Positions 13,432 through 20,092 of a stretch of 30,953 nt of DNA are shown in pieces. Numbering within the stretch: the stretch's first letter is position 1; every line of letters starts with the position of its first letter. The notes below the pieces were generated by a model, which was not told where the DNA came from, did no database searches, and was given only the letters and a program-made list of their open reading frames with translations. The position numbers and the translations under genes were made by a program. The DNA lies in the IMG/VR virus record IMGVR_UViG_3300033145_001867, positions 1 to 30,953 of that record. One strand, written 5' to 3'. The stretch is from a virus.

Positions 13432-14559
13432 TTATGGAAAAATAGAAGGCTGTTTGGTGAGCGGCTTCTGATCATCATAAACCTTGAGACCTAATTGACG
13501 GTATTCGTCGGGATTGATCGTCAAGCCGTGCCGGAAAGCGGTATCGATTATATCAAGATGCTCTTTCTTGTTAATCGGCTCTGATTTATCGAGTTGGAAT
13601 TTCGGATATTTGCCGTCGCCGAAATTGCGGTCGATGATATTGCGAATAAGTTTCTGAACATTGGAATCGATGAAATACATATCGTCAACGGCGATCTCGC
13701 GCTTGACCTTATATGAGCTGATATTCTCACCAACCTGTAAACCCTTTGATTGTTGGACGGCGTTCTCATGTCCGAGGAGGCTGATCGATATTCCGCAATC
13801 GCAGACCTCTTTGAAATCCTTATGATTGCCGGTGTTCCGGGTTGCTTCCTTAATTTCAATATTTGTGCTATCGGGCATGATCCCGCGTGACGATTGAGCC
13901 AGGGCTGTTATACCGGCTTTCAGTTCATCTTTCACATCCTGCGTCGCTCCGGGCGGATACTTGCCGATTATCCAGGGTTCGCCGAATGTCTCGAGAAACG
14001 ACGCCCATGATTCAAGCCCGAATTCTTTCAATATGTAATCGCGCAATACGGGGAACATAATCGGGACTTCATCGGTCTCGCAGACCAGGACGTCCCCCGG
14101 AATCTCGTCAAGGTTCTTACCGTTATCGATCTTTAGTTTGTAATCATCTTTGAGATCGTAACGAAAATACTTATGCTCGAATTTTTTGAAACTGACCGGG
14201 ACTTGTTTCTGGTAGCGGACTTCCCACTCGAAATCTATCACCGCGAATTTATATAGTGCGGCTTCATGGATGTTTTTAAATAGTTTGCGCATATCGAGAT
14301 TGTTCAAGACGGAAGCGATCCACTCGGCGCGTTCTTTATCGGGCGCTGAGTCGCTGTACGGGATGATACTGAAATCTTTCTGAAATCCGGCTTTACGTCC
14401 GATCAAGCAGCCGGCGACATGTGAGTCCAGGGCGGCGGTTTTCATCATCTCAATCAGTTCGCGATAGACGCCCCGTTTCCACTGAGCCACGACAGTCCGG
14501 TAGCGCGAGGGAGTGAAACTTACCGAGGGGATTCCGATTTTTCTATTGACTTTAAGCAT
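13432..14559 (-). CDS. Portal protein (DUF935, Mu gp29-like)
   Basis: The 375-residue product contains the DUF935 features: an N-terminal helix with RYRTVVAQWKRGVYRELIEMMKTAA, then LDSHVAGCLIGRKAGF, a beta-rich middle (FDFEWEVRYQKQVPVSF with KYFRYDLKDDYKL), EVPIMFPVLRDYILKEFGLESW, the FGEPWIIGKYPPGATQ loop, and ISISLLGHENAVQQSKGLQVG. It is shorter than Mu gp29 (over 500 residues), mostly because of a short C-terminus. As the portal it forms the dodecameric entry ring for DNA. AAGGAT precedes the start. It is the first gene of the minus-strand head operon. Confidence 0.85.
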   Translation of the reverse strand: MLKVNRKIGIPSVSFTPSRYRTVVAQWKRGVYRELIEMMKTAALDSHVAGCLIGRKAGFQKDFSIIPYSDSAPDKERAEWIASVLNNLDMRKLFKNIHEAALYKFAVIDFEWEVRYQKQVPVSFKKFEHKYFRYDLKDDYKLKIDNGKNLDEIPGDVLVCETDEVPIMFPVLRDYILKEFGLESWASFLETFGEPWIIGKYPPGATQDVKDELKAGITALAQSSRGIMPDSTNIEIKEATRNTGNHKDFKEVCDCGISISLLGHENAVQQSKGLQVGENISSYKVKREIAVDDMYFIDSNVQKLIRNIIDRNFGDGKYPKFQLDKSEPINKKEHLDIIDTAFRHGLTINPDEYRQLGLKVYDDQKPLTKQPSIFP

Positions 14560-14624
14560 GATAAATCCTTATTCTTTCCGTACAAAATTCATAAAACTGT
14601 CTCTTAATTAATAGAGAAACATCT

Positions 14625-14640
14625 TCACATGTACATGTGA
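14625..14640. promoter_or_regulatory. Perfect 16-bp palindrome in divergent head promoter region
   Basis: TCACATGTACATGTGA is its own reverse complement and sits in the middle of the 159-bp space between the portal gene (minus) and the protease gene (plus). No good sigma-70 pair is visible for either direction: TTGATA at 14642-14647 has no -10 hexamer at proper distance. A dyad activator site serving two weak late promoters is the likely reading, like the C-protein sites of Mu. The binding protein is not identified. Confidence 0.6.
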
Positions 14641-14718
14641 GTTGATACTTCTTTCATGTTATACCCGTTTCTTAGTAGAATTTCGGTGCAATGTGAATTG
14701 AAACCGGAATAGAGGAAA

Positions 14719-15729
14719 ATGGGATTGTTCAGTAAGAATAAACGGCAACTGCCAAAAGGGACCTACCTTAACAGTGTTGAGATTGTCAACGCTGACAATA
14801 ATCCCGACCTGATGATCAAGATCGTTCCGGTCGGTTATTTCCCGGAACACCCCAACGGTGCTCACGAAATTACAAAAGAACATATCCGGGAAATGGTTAA
14901 CAACCTGCAGAGTCAAGGGACCGACCTTCTTTTTGATTATGGGCATGAGTCGATCTGGTGGGCCGGAGCGCCTGCCGCCGGCTGGAGTCCGAAAGACAGC
15001 GCCGAAGCCAGAGATGATGGTCTGTATATCCGCTATCCCGAGTTCACACCCAAAGCATCGGAAAAAGTCAACGATAGAGAATTCCGCTATTTCTCGCCGG
15101 TGTACCGCATTAATGCGAAAGATAAATCCGGTCGTGAGATTGGCGCTGAACTGGTTTCTGTCGCGCTGACTAATATTCCATATATGGACAAAGAAATTGA
15201 TTCTATAAAGAATTCAAACCAAAAGGAGAATAAAATGGACGGCAAAGAATTACGCCAAAAACTGGGCTTAACAGAAGACGCCAGCGATGAAGTGGTGAAT
15301 TCTAAAATAGATGAGCTGGCAAAACTGAATAGCCAGCCACCGGAAACACCACCGGTAAAACCGGAACCCGAAGTCGAGAAGTCTGAAAGTGACGACAAAG
15401 TAAACAGCCGGATCGAAGCATTGGAAATAAAGTTGAAAGAACGTGAAGAGGCTGATAAAGAAATTAGGGTAGCGAACCTGATCAATTCAGCGATCAGCGA
15501 TTTCAAGATACTGCCGGCGCAGAAAGAGATCTGGGAGAATTCAGCGAAGTTGGATTATGACGGTACGAAAGCCAGGCTGGACTCTATTGCCGCGAACGCC
15601 GTGAAGCCTGCCGGCGTGACGGTGCCTATTGATACAGGCAAACCGAAAAGCCGTAACGAAAAGATCAACGCCGCCGCTGATTTTATTCGCGGCTTCAATC
15701 GTCAACCTCAATTCAAAGAAATTAATTAG
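14719..15729 (+). CDS. Prohead protease with C-terminal scaffold (Mu gpI-like)
   Basis: The 336-residue product has a Mu I-type protease at the N-terminus: LMIKIVPVGYFPEHPNGAHE (residues 31-50), LLFDYGHESIWWAGAPAAGW (70-89) with D73 and H76, and REFRYFSPVY with S126. Residues about 170-336 form a charged, coiled-coil scaffold (LKEREEADKEIRVANLINS). The protease would mature the prohead and digest the scaffold. GAGG precedes the start. In Mu the scaffold gpZ is made separately from an in-frame start inside gpI, and the same arrangement exists here (next entry). It is the first gene of the plus-strand late operon. Confidence 0.9.
   Translation: MGLFSKNKRQLPKGTYLNSVEIVNADNNPDLMIKIVPVGYFPEHPNGAHEITKEHIREMVNNLQSQGTDLLFDYGHESIWWAGAPAAGWSPKDSAEARDDGLYIRYPEFTPKASEKVNDREFRYFSPVYRINAKDKSGREIGAELVSVALTNIPYMDKEIDSIKNSNQKENKMDGKELRQKLGLTEDASDEVVNSKIDELAKLNSQPPETPPVKPEPEVEKSESDDKVNSRIEALEIKLKEREEADKEIRVANLINSAISDFKILPAQKEIWENSAKLDYDGTKARLDSIAANAVKPAGVTVPIDTGKPKSRNEKINAAADFIRGFNRQPQFKEIN
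15235..15729 (+). CDS. Nested scaffold protein (Mu gpZ-like) from internal start
   Basis: An ATG at 15235, in frame with the protease gene (its codon 173), is preceded by AAAAGGAGAA with 6-bp spacing, one of the best ribosome sites in the window. It would yield a 164-residue protein (MDGKELRQKLGLTEDASDE onwards) that is only the scaffold part. In Mu, gpI and gpZ share a C-terminus in exactly this way. The free scaffold would co-assemble with the major capsid protein. The call rests on the site and family precedent. Confidence 0.8.
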   Translation: MDGKELRQKLGLTEDASDEVVNSKIDELAKLNSQPPETPPVKPEPEVEKSESDDKVNSRIEALEIKLKEREEADKEIRVANLINSAISDFKILPAQKEIWENSAKLDYDGTKARLDSIAANAVKPAGVTVPIDTGKPKSRNEKINAAADFIRGFNRQPQFKEIN

Positions 15730-15740
15730 GAGAAATTGCC

Positions 15741-16685
15741 ATGAGATTACGAGAAATATCACCCGCCGATCCGGTCTCTCAGATAGCACTTGACGGCTTG
15801 ATCGAAACAGCTCCTATCCTGTTGGATGCGGAGTTCTATACCAGAGAGGGCAACGCCGACAACATTAAGGATGCTCCTTCCGGCGCCACACAAACCAAAA
15901 TAACGAGAAGCCTGAATGAACCCAATACGCCTATAGCCGGAGCAAGAACATACAGCCCGGCGACGAAAAAGATCGTATCTTTTGATTCCAAGGTCGATGT
16001 AATTTTGGAAGATCGTAATGAAGATGTCGAAGCTGAATTGATCAAACAGACATTGATTGACGCAAAAGAAGCCGGCTGGGTATTACAGGATCTTTTCTTC
16101 AACGGTGATGTTGGCGAAGATAGCGAGAACTTTGACGGGATGGTGAATCTGGTTCATGCAGACTGGATTAAGACTATCGAAGCGAACGGAATCTATGTTC
16201 CGGTCGGTAGTTCCGATACAAATGCTTCCCTACAACAGCTGGCTGTTGAGAAACTTCTGCAAGGTTTTGCAATGGTTCGCGGTGGAACCCAGATCGCTTA
16301 CATGAATGAGTACCTGAAAATACGCTGGTTGACCGTTGCGAAGGCGTTGGGTTATTATCGCCAGAGTAAAGACGAACTCGGCAATACGATCGATATGATC
16401 GGCAATGTAATCATTAAAGGCGCCAGCTATTCAAAAGCCGGTACGCCATTATTGCCCTTCACGGAGACCTGTGGAACCAGCACTAATACCTCTTCGATCT
16501 ATTGTGTTCGCTGGGGTGAAAGAACCAATCTCACCTGTCTCACCAGCGTCGGTTTGAAAGGGCGTTATGCCGGGCAGGTAGGCAATCAAATAATCAATAA
16601 CGTTAACCTTGATATGACGATGCACCTTCAGGACATTACATCTCTTGTCCAGCTGAAGGGCTTCCAGATCGAATCACCATCATAA
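15741..16685 (+). CDS. Major capsid protein, HK97-fold type
   Basis: The 314-residue product directly follows protease and scaffold and is read from a GGAG ribosome site. Features of HK97-like capsid proteins are an extended N-arm region with RTYSPATKKIVSFDSKVDVILEDRN (about 69-93), a long helix (EAELIKQTLIDAKEAGWVLQDLFFNGD, 96-122), and the C-terminal strands (NIDMIGNVIIKGASY and MTMHLQDITSLVQLKGFQI). DNA of the gene has codon use like its neighbours. The gene ends in front of a terminator. Identification is by position, size and fold-type pattern rather than by strong sequence match to Mu gpT. Confidence 0.8.
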   Translation: MRLREISPADPVSQIALDGLIETAPILLDAEFYTREGNADNIKDAPSGATQTKITRSLNEPNTPIAGARTYSPATKKIVSFDSKVDVILEDRNEDVEAELIKQTLIDAKEAGWVLQDLFFNGDVGEDSENFDGMVNLVHADWIKTIEANGIYVPVGSSDTNASLQQLAVEKLLQGFAMVRGGTQIAYMNEYLKIRWLTVAKALGYYRQSKDELGNTIDMIGNVIIKGASYSKAGTPLLPFTETCGTSTNTSSIYCVRWGERTNLTCLTSVGLKGRYAGQVGNQIINNVNLDMTMHLQDITSLVQLKGFQIESPS

Positions 16686-16698
16686 ACGGTCTAAGATC

Positions 16699-16735
16699 GC
16701 CCCGGAGTTTGGATCCCTCCGGCTCCGGGGCTTTA
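16699..16735 (+). terminator. Terminator or attenuator after major capsid gene
   Basis: GCCCCGGAG (16699-16707) pairs with CTCCGGGGC (16723-16731) over a 15-nt loop, followed by TTTAGTTT. Placed between the capsid gene and the next gene, it would lower downstream expression relative to capsid, or end a capsid-only transcript. The T run is short, so read-through is expected. Confidence 0.7.
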
Positions 16736-16763
16736 GTTTGAAATTAAAACAAGGAGAAAAGCG

Positions 16764-17246
16764 ATGAAACTTTTTAATAAATTTTCAATAGTATTAATGA
16801 TCATGCTCTTGTTTGTGAGCATGACATACGCCGGGATTATAACCGACGTGGACCGGCAGAAACTTCCGCAAGGGCAGACGTTCTACACTTATGCCAGTAT
16901 GGACAGCGCCGAGATCGACACGTCCCGAACATTCTCATTTTGTTTTTACGATGCAAAAAAGAGTACCGGCTCTACGATAATGCCGATCCCTTTTGCGTAT
17001 TTAAATTCCAGTATAGGCACGCCGAAAATTACGATTGTGATTGATGGCTCAATGGACGCCACTAACTGGATTGTGATTGACACCGTATCGAGTTCAGCTA
17101 CCGCTAAAACACTAACATACGGCACAGTTGATCTTGATAATAAGTATTATCCTTATAACAGATTACGCCTTAAAAGCGAGGCAACCGGAGCCGCTGCTAC
17201 AGTTAAGTTGTGGTTCTATATGTATTGGGAACGGGAGGATAAGTAA
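16764..17246 (+). CDS. Exported protein of unknown function in the capsid region
   Basis: A typical signal peptide is seen: KLFNK, then a hydrophobic core at residues 8-19, and cleavage likely after MTYA (A23). The mature part of about 137 residues is beta-rich and Thr/Ser-rich (KITIVIDGSMDATNWIVIDTVSSSATAKTLTYGTVDLD...), with GAAATVKLWFYMYWERE at the end. The gene has a strong AAGGAG site and sits between the capsid terminator and small structural genes. Capsid decoration proteins are not exported, so the signal is out of place. It may be a lysis or envelope protein, or a structural gene that gained a signal. I do not recognise its family. Confidence 0.6.
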   Translation: MKLFNKFSIVLMIMLLFVSMTYAGIITDVDRQKLPQGQTFYTYASMDSAEIDTSRTFSFCFYDAKKSTGSTIMPIPFAYLNSSIGTPKITIVIDGSMDATNWIVIDTVSSSATAKTLTYGTVDLDNKYYPYNRLRLKSEATGAAATVKLWFYMYWEREDK

Positions 17247-17479
17247 TGGCTAAGACGATTACGATCGAAAGCCCGGTAAAGAATTTCAGCGGAGTGCGGA
17301 ACACGGATTTCGGACAGGTGAAATTCTTCAAAGGTATAGCAAAAGTCACGTCGAAACGCCAGGCGGAATACCTGGTGAACCGTGGATATTTCTGCAAAGA
17401 ACTGGGCGCCTTGCGCCCGGAGCCGGAAGCTGCCCCGGAAGAAAACGACGCTCTAAAAGATAAAGGGAAACAGTCATGA
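17246..17479 (+). CDS. Small head/tail structural protein
   Basis: The 77-residue product (MAKTITIESPVKNFSGVRNT, then AKVTSKRQAEYLVNRGYF and an acidic tail EAAPEENDALKD) starts on the stop of the previous gene (TAATG). Small proteins of this shape, with 'F.GV...V.F..G.A.V' strands and a helix, occur behind capsid genes in many phages as head-completion or decoration proteins. The family is not certain. Confidence 0.5.
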   Translation: MAKTITIESPVKNFSGVRNTDFGQVKFFKGIAKVTSKRQAEYLVNRGYFCKELGALRPEPEAAPEENDALKDKGKQS

Positions 17480-17919
17480 GTATTGACAGAACAAAAACCC
17501 TGACGGGACCGTTCACACTTGACCTGCTTAACGTAACATCTGAAAGTAAATTCAAGATCGAAAACCTGAAAAAGGATAAGGTCACTTTTGATATTTTGCG
17601 CGATGTGGACGTCGAAGAACTGGAAGACGGATCTGAGGAATACTTCAAAGGCGGTGGTAAACTCAAGATTGAAGCGAATTTCTCTGAAGTTGACAATACC
17701 CAATTGGGTGCTTCCGGGGTGGAAGACACCAGTATTGTGACCGTCGAATTATCATTTCCGAATAAGAATAAGAAAATCACGATCACGGTTGATGTGCTTA
17801 CCGGCGGCGATCTGATCTACGGCGAAGTATCCGGAGGTAAAGGCAAAGTTACGATCCTGAAATCTATTCCGCTGGATGAGCATATTGATGACGTAATCAC
17901 GATAGCGCCGATTACATAG
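17476..17919 (+). CDS. Probable tail or head structural protein
   Basis: The 147-residue acidic, beta-rich product (FKIENLKKDKVTFDILRDV, then KIEANFSEVDNTQLGASGV and a strand-rich C-terminus, VTVELSFPNKNKKITITVDV) starts with ATGA overlapping the previous gene. The strand content and position between capsid genes and lysis genes suit a tail-tube or decoration protein, but there is no diagnostic motif. Unassigned. Confidence 0.5.
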   Translation: MSIDRTKTLTGPFTLDLLNVTSESKFKIENLKKDKVTFDILRDVDVEELEDGSEEYFKGGGKLKIEANFSEVDNTQLGASGVEDTSIVTVELSFPNKNKKITITVDVLTGGDLIYGEVSGGKGKVTILKSIPLDEHIDDVITIAPIT

Positions 17920-17926
17920 GAGCAAC

Positions 17927-18109
17927 ATGCAGCACTTGAAGGAAGTCGTCAGCAGCCCGGTTTTTTCTATCCCATTGAGTATCAGTGGAGTTCTCCAGTC
18001 ATTTATTTCATGGACAACTCCGCTGATTCAATACCTGATCCTGGTCTTGTCGCTGGTGGTGATCGCGCTGTCGGTCTGTATCAAATGGAAACAATTTAAA
18101 AAACTATAA
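17927..18109 (+). CDS. Small membrane protein, holin-like
   Basis: The 60-residue product has an amphipathic first half and one clear transmembrane span at residues 34-53 (LIQYLILVLSLVVIALSVCI) followed by a basic end (KWKQFKKL). A good AGGAG site (ATAGGAGCAACATG) is present. It is the first of three genes leading to a peptidoglycan-type enzyme, which suggests a single-span holin or pinholin. The size and topology fit; no sequence family is claimed. Confidence 0.6.
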   Translation: MQHLKEVVSSPVFSIPLSISGVLQSFISWTTPLIQYLILVLSLVVIALSVCIKWKQFKKL

Positions 18110-18123
18110 TCACGGAGGTTGAG

Positions 18124-18363
18124 ATGGGACTATCATTAATTGGCGGAGCTATTACCGGCATTAAATTTCTGGTTAAGGTTCCCTGGCGTAAAATCAGCAA
18201 AGAAGGCAAAGAGGCGATCGAAACCGTGAAAGCGGTCAAAATCGATGGCGTTAATGACCGTGCCGAAATCGAGAAAGCCTTTAAAGAAGTGTTGGACGTC
18301 GCTGACCTGATCTTCCCGAATATCAAGAACGTCTATAATTTACTGCATAAGGACGGCAAATGA
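18124..18363 (+). CDS. Small lysis-cassette protein
   Basis: The 79-residue product is helical: MGLSLIGGAITGIKFLVKVPW is a weakly hydrophobic N-terminus, and the rest (VNDRAEIEKAFKEVLDVADLIF) is amphipathic. GGAGGT precedes its start. It overlaps the next gene by ATGA. A holin partner or antiholin is possible because of position. Not recognised as a family. Confidence 0.5.
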   Translation: MGLSLIGGAITGIKFLVKVPWRKISKEGKEAIETVKAVKIDGVNDRAEIEKAFKEVLDVADLIFPNIKNVYNLLHKDGK

Positions 18364-18824
18364 GAATCAGGTTACTGGAAAAAGACTGCTGGTCACGACC
18401 GGGCTACAATGCTATTGTAACGGTGATCGACCGCCACGGTAAGGTGTATTCCTTCCGGGGCAGTAGCTGGCCAAACCCGTTCAAACCGAACCCGCCCTAT
18501 GACATTAAACTCAGCGACGCCTACCCGGCAATCGCCGAGGGTGAATACCCGGTAGAGTTCCGCAACGACGCGCATAACGGCAAGCCCGGTTTGAATATCA
18601 ATGACAACCGGGATATCCCGACTATCTGCCCGAACCCAAACCGGAAGGGCAATCCCTTGCTCGCCGATCATGTGGATATCCACTCCGGGCAGAATGAGAC
18701 GTGGCGCGGATCAGCCGCCTGTCTGACGATCCACCCCAGCGAATACGGGCAATTCTGCGATCTTTTCAGGCACGGTGAGACCGGAACTCTGGAACTTGAG
18801 CGCGAGATTAAGGAGGTAGCATAA
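18360..18824 (+). CDS. Putative lysis enzyme, L,D-transpeptidase/DUF5675-like
   Basis: The 154-residue product has the layout of small phage peptidoglycan enzymes in which a His precedes a Cys motif: ADHVDIHSGQNETWRGSAAC, with H108, S109 and C121, followed by LTIHPSEY. The upstream half (WPNPFKPNPPYDIKLSDAYPAI, GEYPVEFRND) resembles DUF5675-type proteins. The order H-x-G...C is also like the YkuD active site. No signal peptide is present, so a holin or signal-arrest partner would be needed to reach the wall. The holin-like gene two positions upstream fits. The enzymatic type remains uncertain. Confidence 0.55.
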   Translation: MRIRLLEKDCWSRPGYNAIVTVIDRHGKVYSFRGSSWPNPFKPNPPYDIKLSDAYPAIAEGEYPVEFRNDAHNGKPGLNINDNRDIPTICPNPNRKGNPLLADHVDIHSGQNETWRGSAACLTIHPSEYGQFCDLFRHGETGTLELEREIKEVA

Positions 18825-18826
18825 GT

Positions 18827-19534
18827 GTGGCTCGGGTTAAGAAGACTCCGTCCGAAATCTATCATGCAATCACTTCGGTTGAGCAAGTCGCCGCCACCGG
18901 CATAGTCAAGGTACATATCAATATTCGCAACCCCTTTCTGCAGAACGGCAGTTTAGGGGTTTTTCAGTTTAGGAAGCCCGGCGATCCGTCTTATAACGAC
19001 TGCACCCTGGCGCCCGATCAAGATGTTGACATCAACAATATCCCTCTCACCGGCTTCGATCGGCGGATCACCTTGTACTGGAATGCCGTGGATGACGTGG
19101 GCGTGGCGGCGGCTTTTCCCGGCGTCTCGATTAGAGTGGATTTCTATGACAGGACAAACCAGACGGGAAATATGACCGGTTATAGTATTGTCACCACGGA
19201 TATTGACTTCACGATCGGAACGGTAACTAAGATCACAAAGCCGAAGATCAACGATCCCTATCTCAATATCGAATTCTATAATCCACGCACAATTCGCCCC
19301 AGCCTCGTGCATTTCCTGTTTGAGATCGCCACGGATGAAGACTTCAATAATGTTGTGGCAAGTTTCAATTCGTCCTTATCACAGGCAGCGTGGGGTTGTG
19401 ATGGAGGAGCGTTCCCGGCGGATGGTATCCCCGGCATCACTGAACACAAAATAACACTTCAGGATGCTTCACTGGGATCTCTATCTGACCAGGATTACTA
19501 TTATCGAATTACGCCGAATGTTACTGATAATTAA
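18827..19534 (+). CDS. Tail protein with Ig-like domains, GTG start
   Basis: The start is GTG at 18827, preceded by AGGAGG at 18811-18816. The 235-residue product is beta-rich, with a first segment (VKVHINIRNPFLQNGSLGVFQFR) and a second Ig/FnIII-like one (LNIEFYNPRTIRPSLVHFLFEIATDED, then YYYRITP). It precedes the tail chaperone genes. A tail tube or tail-decoration protein is the likely identity. The sequence itself does not name a family. Confidence 0.55.
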   Translation: MARVKKTPSEIYHAITSVEQVAATGIVKVHINIRNPFLQNGSLGVFQFRKPGDPSYNDCTLAPDQDVDINNIPLTGFDRRITLYWNAVDDVGVAAAFPGVSIRVDFYDRTNQTGNMTGYSIVTTDIDFTIGTVTKITKPKINDPYLNIEFYNPRTIRPSLVHFLFEIATDEDFNNVVASFNSSLSQAAWGCDGGAFPADGIPGITEHKITLQDASLGSLSDQDYYYRITPNVTDN

Positions 19535-19550
19535 TTAAGAAGGGAAAAAA

Positions 19551-19958
19551 ATGAAGACATATACAATACAGGGACACTCATTCAGCCAGGACATTATGAA
19601 ACTCAGGCAGGATAAAGCATTGATCATGCTCTGGGCGGATAAGGATGTGAAGGTGCAGGAGATTTTCAAGGTTGACGGCGTGCTGGCGGCGCTGAAGTTC
19701 CTGGCGCAGAATGACATCTTAGACGATTTTCTCAGAATTATTCTGATCGGCGATACGTCAAAGATCGACTTTGACAAGCTCAGCAATGAGATACTAATCG
19801 AGATACTGAATGATTTTTTTTTCTTCAACAAACAGTGGCTTGCCGACGGCGTGAGCTTGTTGAGGCGATTGATTTTCTCTGCCCAGCCGAGCACGAAAGC
19901 GGGGTTATGGCAGAACTTGAAGAGCTCAGTCGCGACGAAGATGAAATCGAAGAAATAG
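19551..19958 (+). CDS. Tail assembly chaperone, upstream product
   Basis: The 135-residue zero-frame product is helical and acidic (ALIMLWADKDVKVQEIFKVDGV, ALKFLAQNDILDDFLRII). GAAGGG precedes the start. The gene lies before the tape measure, where siphophages and myophages encode two chaperones (G and GT of lambda) linked by a programmed frameshift; a slippery run of nine T lies inside (19814-19822). The zero-frame end after the slip is different in the fused product. See next entry. Confidence 0.8.
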   Translation: MKTYTIQGHSFSQDIMKLRQDKALIMLWADKDVKVQEIFKVDGVLAALKFLAQNDILDDFLRIILIGDTSKIDFDKLSNEILIEILNDFFFFNKQWLADGVSLLRRLIFSAQPSTKAGLWQNLKSSVATKMKSKK

Positions 19959-20089
19959 AGGTAATCGACCGCATGATCTATAGCCTGGCACAGGGAGATA
20001 TTACGAAGCGCAAGACGATCGAGAATGACTTCACGATCATCGATGCCCTTGAGTGGACGTTGACAGCAATGAAGGTGATGGGAAAATAA
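19551..20089 (+). CDS. Tail chaperone fusion made by -1 frameshift
   Basis: In the zero frame the sequence reads ...GAT TTT TTT TTC at 19812-19823. T TTT TTC (19817-19823) is a classic slippery heptamer. The -1 frame is closed by TGA at 19811-19813 but open from 19814 to the stop at 20087-20089, and it has no ribosome site of its own (its first start would be a GTG at 19835 with no SD). A -1 slip gives a 179-residue fusion whose extra domain continues to an acidic, helical C-terminus (EELSRDEDEIEEIEVID then IDALEWTLTAMKV). This matches the conserved chaperone frameshift of tailed phages. The slip site at the T run is seen; its use is inferred. Confidence 0.82.
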
Positions 20090-20092
20090 GAT

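Noticed and set aside
14642-14670. TTGATA with TATACC as a sigma-70 late promoter
   Set aside because: The spacing is only 12 bp, too short for a usual promoter.
19835-20089. A separate gene with GTG start after the chaperone gene
   Set aside because: No ribosome site is present, and the frame opens exactly at the slippery T run, so frameshift fusion explains it better.
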